Source: Ezakiella coagulans (GTDB taxonomy: Bacteria; Bacillota; Clostridia; Tissierellales; Peptoniphilaceae). From it: a DNA stretch of 64,000 nucleotides. Shown here piece by piece: positions 25,534-34,795 of the stretch. The notes beneath the pieces were generated by a model. The model made no database searches. It had not been told where the DNA came from and saw only the letters and a program-made list of their open reading frames with translations. Each line of letters begins with the position of its first letter. Position 1 is the first letter of the stretch. Location of the stretch: the NCBI RefSeq assembly GCF_003096635.1, contig NZ_QEKV01000004.1:124001-188000 (forward strand), in the 5' to 3' direction. The translations under genes were made by a program, and so were the position numbers.

Positions 25534-28137
25534 ATGATTGAAAAGTGGAAACTGGAAGATGATGTAAATGATTTTGTTAAAAACACGTTATCTGAAATAG
25601 ATTTAAAAAAATTAAAAGATTATAATGTCGAATCTGGTATGTCTGAATATATGAAAGATGCGTTAAAAGGCTCTGCAAAAACAAAAACAAAAACTAATTT
25701 TGGAAAGCCGGACTTTCATATCGAAAAATATGATATACCAGTAATATTTGAAGACAAATTAGGTAGCAAGAAATTAATATCTAAGAATAAAGATGGAATA
25801 AAGAATGATGAAAAATCTATTCGGAATTTTGCAACTAATGGTGCCATACATTATGCTACACAGATGATAGCTAGTGGAAAATACAAAGAAGTGGTGGCGA
25901 TTGGAGTAGCAGGAGATAATGAGGAAAATGTAAAATTTGATATATATTATGTTTTCGGTTCTTCTTTCAAATCAGTTAAAAGAATGGACGAATATTTTAA
26001 CATAGATTTTTTAGAGAATAAAAAAACTTTTTCTCATTTCTATAAAGACTGCGTTTTAACAGAAGAAGAAAAACATGAAATATTAATTACTAGTAGAACA
26101 CTTTTGCAAAAATATGCAGGCGAATTAAATAAGTTAATGCATAATCATAATATTACAGCTCCGCAAAGAGTGTTATATGTGTCGGGAATGCTATTGTCTA
26201 TGCAGGATATAGTAGATGAAAATGGGAATATGATACAAAGAGGACTTATACCTGAAGATTTACTGGGAGCAAAAACTGACACTAAAAGAGATGGGATATT
26301 AATTACAAATCAAATTAAAGAATATCTTAAACAAAAACAAATTAAGCAAGAAAAAGTGGACTTAATGTTATCTTCATTTAGTGAAATTTCAAAAGATAAT
26401 CAAAGAGATGAACCAACAGATTTAGATAAGCTAGTATCTAAATTATTAGATAAAGAAGCAAGTACAAATAAGCAAATTTTCACATATATTTTTAATAATA
26501 TTTTCATGTCTATTGATGCAATGGCTGGACATTTGGATATTATGGGAGAGATGTATTCCGAGTTTTTGAAATACGCATTAGGAGATGGTAAAGAAATAGG
26601 AATAGTCCTTACTCCTCCTTATGTAACAAAAATGATGGCTGAAATGTTAAATGTAAATAAAGATTCAAGAACAATGGATTTAGCAACAGGATCGGCAGGA
26701 TTTTTAATAAGTTCTATGGAAATAATGATTGACGATGCTAATAAAACTTTTGGGAAAGATACAAGCAAGGCTAACAAAAAAATAGAAGAAATAAAAAAAG
26801 AACAACTTTTGGGAGTTGAACTTAATGCTGAAATGTTTACACTAGCTGCAACAAATATGATTCTCAGGGGAGATGGCTCAAGTAATATTAGAAAAGGCAA
26901 CACATTTAGAACTCCGGAGGAATTATATACAAACTTTAAGTCTAATAGACTTCTTTTAAACCCACCTTTTTCATTTGAGGAAAATGGCATGCCATTTATA
27001 AGATTCGGTTTATCAAAAATGGAAAAAGGAGGTCTGGCAGCAATAATCATACAAGATAGTGCAGGAAGTGGGAGAGCTGTATCCAGCAATCAAGAAATTT
27101 TGAAAAATAATACTCTTCTTGCAAGTATAAAAATGCCAGTAGATTTATTTATTCCAATGGCAGGCGTTCAAACAAGTATCTATGTATTTGAAGCAGGAAC
27201 ACCGCATGACTATGAAAAAACAGTTAAATTCATAGATTTTAGAAATGACGGATACAAAAGAACAAAAAGAGGATTAAACGAAATTGATAGTCCTACTGAA
27301 AGATATCAAGATATAATAAAAATATATAAAGCAGGAAAAAACGCAAAAGTAAATGAAAATCTTTGGGATATTGATGAAATTTATATAGAAGATTTTATAA
27401 GTGATGGTGGAAATGACTGGAATTTTGAACAGCACAAGAAAATAGATACAAAGCCAAAGCTTGAAGATTTTAAAAATACCGTTGCTGATTATATAGCTTG
27501 GGAAGTATCCAATATTTTAAAAAGTGAGGAAAGTACATCAAAAAAAAGCCTAATCCCTCGTTTAGAAAAACTTGAAAAAGAGTTTATAGAAAGCGGGGGC
27601 GAATGGAAAGAATATAAAGTTGGAGATTTATTTGATATACATCCAACTAAAAATTATGGCTTAACTAATGTAAAATTATTTGAAACAAAAGGAGAAACGC
27701 CGATAATTGTCAATTCAAGCTTAAATAATGGCGTTGGTGGGTATGTGGATTTAGATCCTTTAGAGAAAAAAGGAATTATTACTTTTAGTGATACTACTAC
27801 AGCAGATAGCATATTTTATCAACCCAGAGATTTTATAGGATACTCTCACATTCAAGGAATGTATCCGTATGATAGTGAAAATTGGACAAAGAAGAGTATG
27901 TTATATTTTTGTTCGGCATTTAAGAGGAGTACACAAGGTTTATTTGATTATGCAAATAAATTTAACAGAGAAAAAGCAAGAGAGATATTGGTAGCTTTGC
28001 CATTTTTAAATGGCAAGATAAATTTTTCCTATATGGAAAAATTTATCGAGGAACTCGAAGCGGACCGCATCGAGGAACTCGAAGCGTATTTAATGGCAAC
28101 TGGACTTAAAGATTATAAATTGACAAAAGAAGATTAA
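25534..28137 (+). CDS. Single-chain type IIG-like restriction-modification enzyme
   Basis: 867 residues combining three functions. An N-terminal nuclease-like region has P-D and E-D-K in GKPDFHIEKYDIPVIFEDK (~59-75). A gamma-class N6-adenine methyltransferase core has SAM motif DLATGSAGF (~383-391) and catalytic NPPF (~476). A C-terminal HsdS-like target recognition domain (~688-850; EWKEYKVGDLFDIHPTKNYG) is followed by a helical spacer. It would cleave and methylate DNA by itself, with one recognition domain. The frame continues past the TAA into a second, decayed recognition domain, so the ancestral protein was longer. The cassette is bounded by 45-bp repeats. Activity of the shortened form is uncertain. 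Confidence 0.88.
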   Translation: MIEKWKLEDDVNDFVKNTLSEIDLKKLKDYNVESGMSEYMKDALKGSAKTKTKTNFGKPDFHIEKYDIPVIFEDKLGSKKLISKNKDGIKNDEKSIRNFATNGAIHYATQMIASGKYKEVVAIGVAGDNEENVKFDIYYVFGSSFKSVKRMDEYFNIDFLENKKTFSHFYKDCVLTEEEKHEILITSRTLLQKYAGELNKLMHNHNITAPQRVLYVSGMLLSMQDIVDENGNMIQRGLIPEDLLGAKTDTKRDGILITNQIKEYLKQKQIKQEKVDLMLSSFSEISKDNQRDEPTDLDKLVSKLLDKEASTNKQIFTYIFNNIFMSIDAMAGHLDIMGEMYSEFLKYALGDGKEIGIVLTPPYVTKMMAEMLNVNKDSRTMDLATGSAGFLISSMEIMIDDANKTFGKDTSKANKKIEEIKKEQLLGVELNAEMFTLAATNMILRGDGSSNIRKGNTFRTPEELYTNFKSNRLLLNPPFSFEENGMPFIRFGLSKMEKGGLAAIIIQDSAGSGRAVSSNQEILKNNTLLASIKMPVDLFIPMAGVQTSIYVFEAGTPHDYEKTVKFIDFRNDGYKRTKRGLNEIDSPTERYQDIIKIYKAGKNAKVNENLWDIDEIYIEDFISDGGNDWNFEQHKKIDTKPKLEDFKNTVADYIAWEVSNILKSEESTSKKSLIPRLEKLEKEFIESGGEWKEYKVGDLFDIHPTKNYGLTNVKLFETKGETPIIVNSSLNNGVGGYVDLDPLEKKGIITFSDTTTADSIFYQPRDFIGYSHIQGMYPYDSENWTKKSMLYFCSAFKRSTQGLFDYANKFNREKAREILVALPFLNGKINFSYMEKFIEELEADRIEELEAYLMATGLKDYKLTKED

Positions 28138-28743
28138 AAAATACTTGACGACTTTGAAAAAATGTCAGATAATTCTTTAGACAGACAGACAGACAGACAA
28201 GATTAGATTAGAAGATTTATTGATATGGCAGACTGGTATTTCAGAGATAGATCCGTTGAAATTGAATGAATTATAAGATAAAACTTCTGAAAAATATCCA
28301 TTTTATGGTCAAGCTACTGATAACAACGGAATAATAAGTTATGAATCATTAAAGGCAGAGGTTTTAAATAATAAAATGCTTTGCCAACTATATTGGTTCA
28401 TTCAAACAATCAAAATGTTGTTTATCTACAAACACCATTTTATTTAAAAGATGGTCATGGAGCTACTAGTGTATTACAAAATGAGAATATGAACGTAGAT
28501 ATTGCATTATATATAATGTCATGTATTAGAAAATCAATAACAGAAAGATTTGATTATAATGCAAAAGCTACTAAGATAGGATTAAAAAATACCGAAGTAG
28601 AAATACCATATTACAATAAGGTTGTCGATTATATATTTATGGATAAATTTATAAAGGTTGTTAAGAAACTTATTATAAAAGATGTTGTAATATGGGCAGA
28701 TAAAAAAATAGAAGCAACCAAACAAGTTGTATTAAAACACTAA
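28138..28743 (+). pseudogene. Decayed second target-recognition (HsdS-like) domain
   Basis: Directly after the TAA of the restriction enzyme the same frame reads KILDDFEKMSDNSLDR, then runs into a tetranucleotide repeat and out of frame. The other frames continue as RLEDLLIWQTGISEIDPLKL, KYPFYGQATDNNGIISYESL and (28381 onward) LPTILVHSNNQNVVYLQTPF, all typical of HsdS recognition domains. There is one further stop near 28274 and one frameshift near 28378. It ends at TAA 28743. Confidence 0.85.
28179..28199 (+). repeat. AGAC tetranucleotide repeat (5 units)
   Basis: (AGAC)5-A inside the specificity region. Removal of one unit would join the upstream frame (SLDRQTDK) to the downstream frame (IRLEDLL), as expected for a slipped-strand phase-variation tract. 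Confidence 0.85.
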
Positions 28744-28750
28744 GCTGAAA

Positions 28751-28783
28751 AACGATTAGAAATAAAAATCTAGTCGTTTTTTT
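28751..28783 (+). terminator. Terminator after the restriction cassette
   Basis: AACGATTAGA with TCTAGTCGTT (one wobble pair) and seven T residues. Confidence 0.85.
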
Positions 28784-28962
28784 ATTTTAAGATAGTATAT
28801 ATTATGTCAGGTAAAAGAATAAAGTTAAGCATAGAATAACAAATTGAAAAAAATAACATACAAAACAGGTACCAGGATTTAAAATGCTAAATCGAATACT
28901 TGAAGAATTCAAAAATGCATCTCAATAGAATAATATATTTAAAAGAAGATGCAGCTTTTTTC

Positions 28963-29007
28963 AAATTTATTTTTAAGGGTTTTTGTCATATATGTTTGAC
29001 AATAGTA
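28963..29007 (+). repeat. Right 45-bp direct repeat of the restriction cassette
   Basis: Matches 25226-25270 at 42 of 45 positions. The DNA just upstream (28868-28926, TKQVPGFKMLNRILEEFKNA) is a diverged copy of the remnant tail upstream of the left repeat. Confidence 0.8.
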
Positions 29008-29045
29008 GAACAATACTAGACTTTTGTAATGCTCTCAATTGAATT

Positions 29046-29079
29046 TTTGTCCCGGATATGATATGATATTTGGGACAAA
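29046..29079. promoter_or_regulatory. Operator-like inverted repeat at the abiE promoter
   Basis: TTTGTCCC (29046-29053) and GGGACAAA (29072-29079) enclose an ATAT..ATAT inner dyad, just before the abiEi ribosome site. AbiEi antitoxins are known to repress their own operon through inverted repeats, so this is the probable site. Confidence 0.75.
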
Positions 29080-29090
29080 GGAGGATTGTA

Positions 29091-29702
29091 ATGAGTTCAT
29101 ACACAGAAAAAATATCAGATAAAATAAATGGTTTTGACTCAAATAAAGTATTTTTTGCTAATGACTTTTTAGACATTGCTTCTTATGAAACTGTCAGAAA
29201 GATATTAAATAGAATGGTTAATGAAGGAAAAATTAAGCGTGTTAGCGATGGATTTTATTATAATCCAAGATACAGTGAATTGATTGGAGAGTATGAAGCG
29301 GTTTCTATTCATGAGTTAGCACTTGCCATTGCAAGAAAATATAATTGGAATATTGCTCCGTGCAGTAGTACAGCTTTAAATTTGATTGGATTGTCAACAC
29401 AAGTACCGACTCATTATAAGTATATTTCCAGTGGACGATATAAGAAATATACAATTGGTCATACGGTTTTAGAATTTAAAAAAGTAAATCCAGGAGAAAT
29501 TGCCAATATGTCTTTAAAGACGGCGACAGTTATTCAGGCGATTAAGTCTTTGGGCAAAGAAAATATAAATAGCGAAGTTATTCGAAAGATTAGAGAGTAT
29601 TTAACTGAAGAAGAAATATCGGATTTAATGGATGAAGCTAAATCGGTCCCATCATGGATATATGAGGTGATTAGGGAAATTTCTGAGGGCAAAAATGAAT
29701 AA
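29091..29702 (+). CDS. abiEi: Type IV antitoxin, AbiEi-like (DUF6088 type)
   Basis: 203 residues. The N-terminal winged HTH (VFFANDFLDIASYETVRKIL, NEGKIKRVSDGFYYNP) is the promoter-binding part. The C-terminal domain (IAPCSSTALNLIGLSTQVPT, KYISSGRYKKYTIGHTVLEF) is typical of AbiEi/DUF6088 antitoxins. It starts at ATG 29091 after AGGAGG and overlaps the toxin gene by 8 bp. An operator-like repeat lies at the promoter. Systems of this kind abort phage infection or stabilise elements. Confidence 0.88.
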   Translation: MSSYTEKISDKINGFDSNKVFFANDFLDIASYETVRKILNRMVNEGKIKRVSDGFYYNPRYSELIGEYEAVSIHELALAIARKYNWNIAPCSSTALNLIGLSTQVPTHYKYISSGRYKKYTIGHTVLEFKKVNPGEIANMSLKTATVIQAIKSLGKENINSEVIRKIREYLTEEEISDLMDEAKSVPSWIYEVIREISEGKNE

Positions 29703-30678
29703 GTTTTATATAGAAAACAAAGAAGACTTAAGAGTTTTAATAGTAAATACAGCAAGAAAGAAAGGTATTTCCGAGGCGGTTATTGAAAAAGATTATTGGG
29801 TCACTTTTATTTTAGATTATTTGTTTAATGAAAATAAATGGAAAGAATATTTTACCTTTAAAGGGGGCACATCACTTTCAAAGTGTTTTGGACTTATAGA
29901 AAGATTTTCTGAAGATATAGATCTAATCTTAGATTGGCGAGTATTAGGATATCAAGAAAAAGAACCATGGATAGAAAGGTCAAATACTAAGCAAGATAAA
30001 TTCAACAAAGAAGTTAATGAAAAGACACAAGTATTTTTAAGAGATGAATTTTTAACAGTTTTAGAACAAGATTTAAAGGATTTTAATTTTGAATTTTCAA
30101 TAGATACAATAGATCCACAAACAATTCTTTGTAAATATCCGAAAATCTTTGAATCGAATTATTTATCACAAAATATAAGACTTGAAATAGGAAGTCTCGC
30201 AGCATGGACACCTGCGATTGATGTTGAAATTTTGCCGATAATTGGAGAAGTCTATCCGAATGTATTTAAAGAAAAAACAAAAATAAGAACTGTATCGGCA
30301 GAGAGAACCTTTTGGGAAAAAGCAACAATTTTACACCACGAAGCAAATAGACCGGAGTCTTCTCATATGCCACATAGATATGCAAGACACTTTTATGATT
30401 TATATAAAATATCAAATTCAGATTTTAAAAATAAAGCCTTGGAGAATAAGGACTTATTAAAGAAAGTGACTGAATTTAAAATGAAATTCTACCCTAGAAA
30501 TTGGGCAAAGTACGAAAATGTATTAGATGGAAATTTGAGGTTAGTTCCAGATGAGTTTAGATTTTCTGAAATAGAAAAAGATTATAAAGCTATGTCAGAA
30601 ATGATTTATGGAGCCTATCCAAGTTTTGAAGAGATTATAAATGCACTCAAAGAATTGGAAAAAGAAATTAATAAATAG
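29695..30678 (+). CDS. abiEii: AbiEii/AbiGii nucleotidyltransferase toxin
   Basis: 327-residue type IV toxin of the DUF1814 nucleotidyltransferase family. The catalytic motif is FKGGTSLSKCFGLIERFSED (~residues 56-75, GGTS with SEDIDL following), with a Lys/Arg-rich C-terminal region containing RTVSAERTFWEKATILHHEA. Such enzymes transfer nucleotides, some of them to tRNA acceptor ends. It is coupled to the antitoxin by overlap and followed by a terminator. Length is normal, so the pair looks intact. Confidence 0.9.
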   Translation: MNKFYIENKEDLRVLIVNTARKKGISEAVIEKDYWVTFILDYLFNENKWKEYFTFKGGTSLSKCFGLIERFSEDIDLILDWRVLGYQEKEPWIERSNTKQDKFNKEVNEKTQVFLRDEFLTVLEQDLKDFNFEFSIDTIDPQTILCKYPKIFESNYLSQNIRLEIGSLAAWTPAIDVEILPIIGEVYPNVFKEKTKIRTVSAERTFWEKATILHHEANRPESSHMPHRYARHFYDLYKISNSDFKNKALENKDLLKKVTEFKMKFYPRNWAKYENVLDGNLRLVPDEFRFSEIEKDYKAMSEMIYGAYPSFEEIINALKELEKEINK

Positions 30679-30719
30679 AATTCACCCGAAAATAATACGA
30701 TATTTGGGAGAAACACTTT

Positions 30720-30748
30720 GAGCGAGAGAGAAATCTTTCGCTCTTTTT
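30720..30748 (+). terminator. Terminator after abiEii
   Basis: GAGCGA and TCGCTC arms with a T run. Confidence 0.8.
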
Positions 30749-30758
30749 AATATTCACG

Positions 30759-30787
30759 TTGTTTTATAAAACTATGAATGATATAAT
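30759..30787 (+). promoter_or_regulatory. Promoter of cutC
   Basis: TTGTTT, 17 bp, TATAAT with an upstream TG (extended -10), 43 bp before the ATG. Confidence 0.7.
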
Positions 30788-30830
30788 TTATATAAATACA
30801 ATTTTGGCTTAATAAATAGAGAGGTGTTTT

Positions 30831-31556
30831 ATGATTATTGAGGTTTGTGTAGATTCATTGGAATCTGCGGTTACGGCGATAAAGGCCGGGGCGGATCAGG
30901 TGGAGCTTGTTTCTTTGACCGAGGTTGGAGGGATTACTCCGTCGATCGGGCTTTTGGAGGCGGTCCTCGAGAGGGGGATCACGACTATGACGATGGTTAG
31001 GCCGCGTGCTGCGGGTTTTTGTTATTCGGATTTCGACAAGGAGGTTATGCTTCGAGATGTTGAGGCATTTCGAAGAGCCGGGGTGCAAGGTGTTGTTTTC
31101 GGTGCACTTAATGCGGACGGAACTGTAGATTTTGAGTTTTCAAAGAGGTTTTGCGAGAAGGCGGGCGATATGGATGTTGTGTTTCACAGGGCGTTTGAGG
31201 TTGTGAAGGACAAGATGTCCGCTGCAAGGGAGCTTTCCGAAATCGGAGTGAGGAGGATTCTTACAAAGGGAGGCAATTCACTCGTCGACGGGCAAGATAT
31301 TATTCGCGAGCTTTTGACTTTGGAAAAGCCGGAGATTATTTCGGGAGGAGTTCGGGAGAATACGATTGAACTTATCAAGGATTTGGGTTTAAAGTTTGTG
31401 CATGTTTCGAGCGGCAGGGAGGTTGTTGACACTTCAACCGCCGGCACCGGGATTTATTTCGGAAAAAATGGGGATAAGAGCGATGAGGTGTATTATGTCG
31501 CAGACGCCGATTACCTTCAAAAGATAATTGGAAATTTGCGGGCCTCTTCGCGATAA
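30831..31556 (+). CDS. cutC: CutC family protein (copper homeostasis family)
   Basis: 241-residue TIM-barrel protein of the CutC family: IIEVCVDSLESAVTAIKAGA, VELVSLTEVGGITPSIGLLE, MVRPRAAGFCYSDFD, VVFHRAFEVV, RRILTKGGN. The family was named for copper homeostasis, but this role has been questioned and the biochemical activity is unclear. The final codons overlap the first copy of an intergenic repeat (31550-31660). It stands alone with its own promoter. Confidence 0.95.
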   Translation: MIIEVCVDSLESAVTAIKAGADQVELVSLTEVGGITPSIGLLEAVLERGITTMTMVRPRAAGFCYSDFDKEVMLRDVEAFRRAGVQGVVFGALNADGTVDFEFSKRFCEKAGDMDVVFHRAFEVVKDKMSAARELSEIGVRRILTKGGNSLVDGQDIIRELLTLEKPEIISGGVRENTIELIKDLGLKFVHVSSGREVVDTSTAGTGIYFGKNGDKSDEVYYVADADYLQKIIGNLRASSR

Positions 31557-31660
31557 ACGACTGATCTCGTGTTTTAGTCGTTGCGGCATATTTACCAATA
31601 TGCCTCACTCCGAAAATATTTCATCTAAGCGTTTCTCATCGAAGATTCCGGGCAAATTTG
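31550..31660. repeat. Two-hairpin intergenic repeat, copy A
   Basis: 111 bp with two stems: AACGACT..AGTCGTT and GGCATATT-TACC-AATATGCC, followed by a conserved tail ending CGGGCAAATTTG. It begins inside the last codons of cutC. The copy at 31698 is ~95% identical. Confidence 0.85.
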
Positions 31661-31697
31661 TGGTGTTTTTGTTAGGGGATATTTTGAAAGCTTTTTT

Positions 31698-31808
31698 GCG
31701 ATAAACGATTGATCTCGTGTTTTAGTCGTTGCGGCATATTTACCAATATGCCTCACTCCGAAAATATTTCATCTAGCCGTTTCTCATCGAAGATTTCGGG
31801 CAAATTTG
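31698..31808. repeat. Two-hairpin intergenic repeat, copy B
   Basis: Second copy of the 111-bp element, 37 bp after the first. The first stem has one compensable change (ACGATT versus ACGACT), consistent with a selected or recently mobile structured element. Confidence 0.85.
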
Positions 31809-31890
31809 GTTTGAGGGTGATAGGGGGTTATACAGCGTTAAATACATAGCGTTGTTGGTGATAAAACATATTTTAAAAACTCACATATGG

Positions 31891-31922
31891 GCGTCGCAAT
31901 GTGATGCGACGCTACTTTTTTT
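31891..31922 (+). terminator. Terminator-like hairpin
   Basis: GCGTCGCA pairing with TGCGACGC, then TAC and eight T residues. No intact gene precedes it directly; it may end cutC transcripts or a small RNA. Confidence 0.7.
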
Positions 31923-31975
31923 ATAGGTGCACAGAGCGAATATAGATTTATAAATTGAAATTATGGTTATGGGAA

Positions 31976-32039
31976 ACATATTTTATTTACACAACGTTGT
32001 TGGTGGGGTTGTACAAAAAATTAAACGACAAATATGGCG
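31976..32039. repeat. ACAACGTTGT-containing intergenic repeat, copy 1
   Basis: About 64 bp including TTATTTACACAACGTTGTTG and a following GACAAATATGGCG. Related to 32183-32246, and partly to a third fragment near 31848 (AGCGTTGTTGGTGATAAAAC). Confidence 0.75.
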
Positions 32040-32182
32040 CTACCCTTCCCGTGCTCAAAAACGAAATCGAAGATTTCTTTTTCGCACGGTTGGGCACAGG
32101 CACGATACACAGTACCTGGCGCTACGTTCTTAGGAACGTGCAAAGCGAATATGAATTGGAATATGAATTAGTTTTATAATAA

Positions 32183-32246
32183 ATATATTTTATTTACACA
32201 ACGTTGTTGGTGGGGGTGTAGAAATTAAATAACGACATATATTGCG
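32183..32246. repeat. ACAACGTTGT-containing intergenic repeat, copy 2
   Basis: Diverged copy of 31976-32039, followed by a GGCGGG..CCCGCC stem (32246-32267). The whole 31557-32400 interval looks non-coding and repeat-derived. Confidence 0.75.
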
Positions 32247-32404
32247 GCGGGATTCACAGAACCCGCCGTTACGGATTGGGGGACGCACCATCATTTACAA
32301 AAGACTGCCATTACGTTTTAGGTAACACTTTCTAAATATAAAAATTATAAATAAAATTTATTTTTACAATTGCAGTTATTTTGTTGAATTTATTATATAA
32401 ACTA

Positions 32405-32433
32405 TTGATATTGTCGATGATATGTGATAAAAT
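32405..32433 (+). promoter_or_regulatory. Promoter of secG-hppA
   Basis: TTGATA, 17 bp, TAAAAT with an upstream TG; 37 bp before the secG start. Confidence 0.7.
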
Positions 32434-32470
32434 AGTTGATAGGTAATTTTAGGAACGGAGGTGATTTGTT

Positions 32471-32698
32471 TTGACAACGGCATTGTATGTAATCGTTTTT
32501 TTAAGTTCATTAGCATTAATCGGACTTATGATGATTCAAGAAGGAAGCGACCAAAGCAGTGTGCTTATGGGAGTTGCTCCTGAAGCACTTTGGGGAAGAA
32601 ATAAGTCAGTATCAAGAGAAGCGACTTTGAAGAGAATCACAGTTATTTCAGCTGTTATTTTCTTTGTTTCAACATTATTATTAGCAGCATTAAGCTAG
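32471..32698 (+). CDS. secG: Preprotein translocase subunit SecG
   Basis: 75-residue SecG with two membrane helices (ALYVIVFLSSLALIGLMMIQ and VISAVIFFVSTLLLAAL) separated by the conserved polar loop EGSDQSSVLMG..LWGRNKS. It stimulates SecYEG protein export. A TTG start follows GGAGGTGA. It is 9 bp before hppA, an unusual pairing, since secG commonly precedes rnr in Firmicutes; here rnr is 5.5 kb downstream on the same strand. Confidence 0.94.
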   Translation: MTTALYVIVFLSSLALIGLMMIQEGSDQSSVLMGVAPEALWGRNKSVSREATLKRITVISAVIFFVSTLLLAALS

Positions 32699-32707
32699 GA
32701 GGAAGAA

Positions 32708-34723
32708 ATGGAAAATGTTTTAATTGCCGGAGTCGTTATCGGACTTTTGGCACTTGTTTTTGCTTTTATCAAAGCATCATTTATTAGAAAGCAATCTGCA
32801 GGAAATGCAAGAATGGTTGAAATTTCAACTTATATTCACGAAGGTGCGATGGCATTTTTGAAACGTGAATATAGATCACTTTCATTTTTCGTTGCAGCAT
32901 TATTTGTAATTTTAGGATTTGTTATCAATTGGACAACAGCAATTTGTTTTATTGTCGGAGCTATTTTCTCAATTATTGCCGGTTATGTCGGTATGAGAGT
33001 TGCAACTATGGCAAATGTAAGAACTGCAAATGCAGCTCATGAAAGCGGTATGCCAAAGGCTTTAAATGTAGCTTTTGCCGGCGGTACTGTTATGGGTATG
33101 TGCGTTGTAGGTCTTGGTCTTCTTGGTGTTGCAGGTGCTTATTTGATTTTCAAGAGCACTGATATTATCACTGGATTCGGTCTCGGTGCTTCATCAATTG
33201 CACTTTTCGCAAGAGTTGGCGGCGGTATTTATACAAAAGCTGCTGACGTTGGAGCTGACCTTGTTGGTAAGGTTGAAGCAGGTATTCCGGAAGATGACCC
33301 GAGAAACCCGGCTGTTATCGCTGATAACGTTGGAGACAATGTCGGAGACGTTGCAGGTATGGGAGCTGACCTTTTCGAAAGTTATGTAGGTGCTATTATT
33401 TCTGCATTTACACTCGGCGCTCTCGCTTATGGAGATAAGGGTATTTATTTTGTAGCTGCTATTTCAGCAATCGGAATTTTATCATCAATTATTGGAACTT
33501 TCTTCGTAAGAGGCGGCAACAATGATCCGCAAAAGGCTCTTAATACAGGAACTCTTGTAGGTTCAATTATTACAATTATTTGTTCATTCTTCCTTGCAAG
33601 ATATTTCTTTGAAGGAAGTATTAAACCATTTATTGCAATTGTTTCAGGACTTGTTGTAGGTCTTATCATTGCAAAGATTACAGAAATTTATACATCAGAT
33701 CACCACAAGCCGGTTCAAAAGATTGCAGAAGAATCTGAAACAGGAGCTGCAACAAATATTATTTCCGGTCTTTCAGTTGGTATGATGAGTACAGCTGTTC
33801 CTATTATTGTTATTGCAATCGGTATCATTGTGAGTTATTTCCTTGCAGGTGGAAGCGAAGATGCAGTTTTCGGTCTTTACGGTATTTCACTTGCAGCTAT
33901 CGGAATGCTTTCAAACAGCGGTATGACTATTGCTGTTGACGCTTACGGACCAATCGCTGACAACGCAGGTGGTATCGCAGAAATGTGCGAACTCCCTGAA
34001 AATGTTAGAGAAATCACAGATACTTTGGACTCAGTTGGTAATACAACAGCTGCAGTTGGTAAAGGATTTGCTATCGGAAGTGCTGCTTTGACAGCTCTTG
34101 CACTTTTCTCAAGCTATACACAAGCTGTAAGCTTGTCTTCAATCGACCTTACAAAGCCGACAACAATTGCCGGTCTCTTTATCGGTGGTATGCTTCCATT
34201 CCTATTCAGTGCTCTTACAATGGACGCTGTTGGAAAGGCTGCAAATCAAATGATTGAAGAAGTTAGACGTCAATTCAGAGAAATTCCTGGAATTATGGAA
34301 GGTAAAGCAAAACCTCAATATGACAAATGTGTTGAAATTTCAACAGGTGCAGCATTGAAAGAAATGATTGTTCCTGGACTTATGGCTGTTTTATGCCCTG
34401 TTCTCGTTGGAATTTTACTTGGAACTGAAGCACTCGGCGGTCTTTTAGCCGGTGGTCTTGTAACAGGTGTTCTCATGGCTATATTCATGAGTAACGCAGG
34501 TGGTGCATGGGATAACGCTAAGAAATTTATCGAAGGCGGCGCTCATGGCGGAAAGGGCTCAAATGCTCACAAGGCTGCTGTTACAGGAGATACTGTCGGT
34601 GACCCGTTCAAAGATACTTCAGGACCGTCACTAAACATCCTTATCAAACTCATGACTATCGTAAGTCTTGTATTTGCAAGTTTGTTCCTAAACTTCAACG
34701 GCGGTTCAGGATTATTGTTCTAA
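32708..34723 (+). CDS. hppA: Membrane-bound ion-translocating pyrophosphatase
   Basis: 671-residue, ~16-helix pump that couples pyrophosphate hydrolysis to H+ or Na+ export. Pyrophosphate-binding motifs are [20 protein letters not shown] and [20 protein letters not shown], with [19 protein letters not shown] near the C-terminus. The residue after GNTT is Ala ([16 protein letters not shown]), as in K+-dependent members, many of which pump Na+. Such pumps are common in fermentative anaerobes. Codons are strongly biased, as in highly expressed genes. Confidence 0.96.
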   Translation: MENVLIAGVVIGLLALVFAFIKASFIRKQSAGNARMVEISTYIHEGAMAFLKREYRSLSFFVAALFVILGFVINWTTAICFIVGAIFSIIAGYVGMRVATMANVRTANAAHESGMPKALNVAFAGGTVMGMCVVGLGLLGVAGAYLIFKSTDIITGFGLGASSIALFARVGGGIYTKAADVGADLVGKVEAGIPEDDPRNPAVIADNVGDNVGDVAGMGADLFESYVGAIISAFTLGALAYGDKGIYFVAAISAIGILSSIIGTFFVRGGNNDPQKALNTGTLVGSIITIICSFFLARYFFEGSIKPFIAIVSGLVVGLIIAKITEIYTSDHHKPVQKIAEESETGAATNIISGLSVGMMSTAVPIIVIAIGIIVSYFLAGGSEDAVFGLYGISLAAIGMLSNSGMTIAVDAYGPIADNAGGIAEMCELPENVREITDTLDSVGNTTAAVGKGFAIGSAALTALALFSSYTQAVSLSSIDLTKPTTIAGLFIGGMLPFLFSALTMDAVGKAANQMIEEVRRQFREIPGIMEGKAKPQYDKCVEISTGAALKEMIVPGLMAVLCPVLVGILLGTEALGGLLAGGLVTGVLMAIFMSNAGGAWDNAKKFIEGGAHGGKGSNAHKAAVTGDTVGDPFKDTSGPSLNILIKLMTIVSLVFASLFLNFNGGSGLLF

Positions 34724-34726
34724 TAT

Positions 34727-34783
34727 AAGGAGCTGACCGGAGGCTGATTGTTCCTTACAGTCAGCCCTGTCGGCTCTTATTTT
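34727..34783 (+). terminator. Nested hairpin after hppA
   Basis: An inner stem GGCTGA/TCAGCC inside an outer AAGGAGCTGAC/GTCGGCTCTT stem, ending in a short T run 13 bp before the hydrolase start. It may terminate or attenuate read-through. Confidence 0.65.
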
Positions 34784-34795
34784 ATAGTGGTGATT

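Noticed and set aside
31955-32179. 74-codon open frame in the post-cutC gap
   Set aside because: It is built partly from the CAACGTTG intergenic repeat, lacks a ribosome site and has no protein-like conservation between repeat copies.
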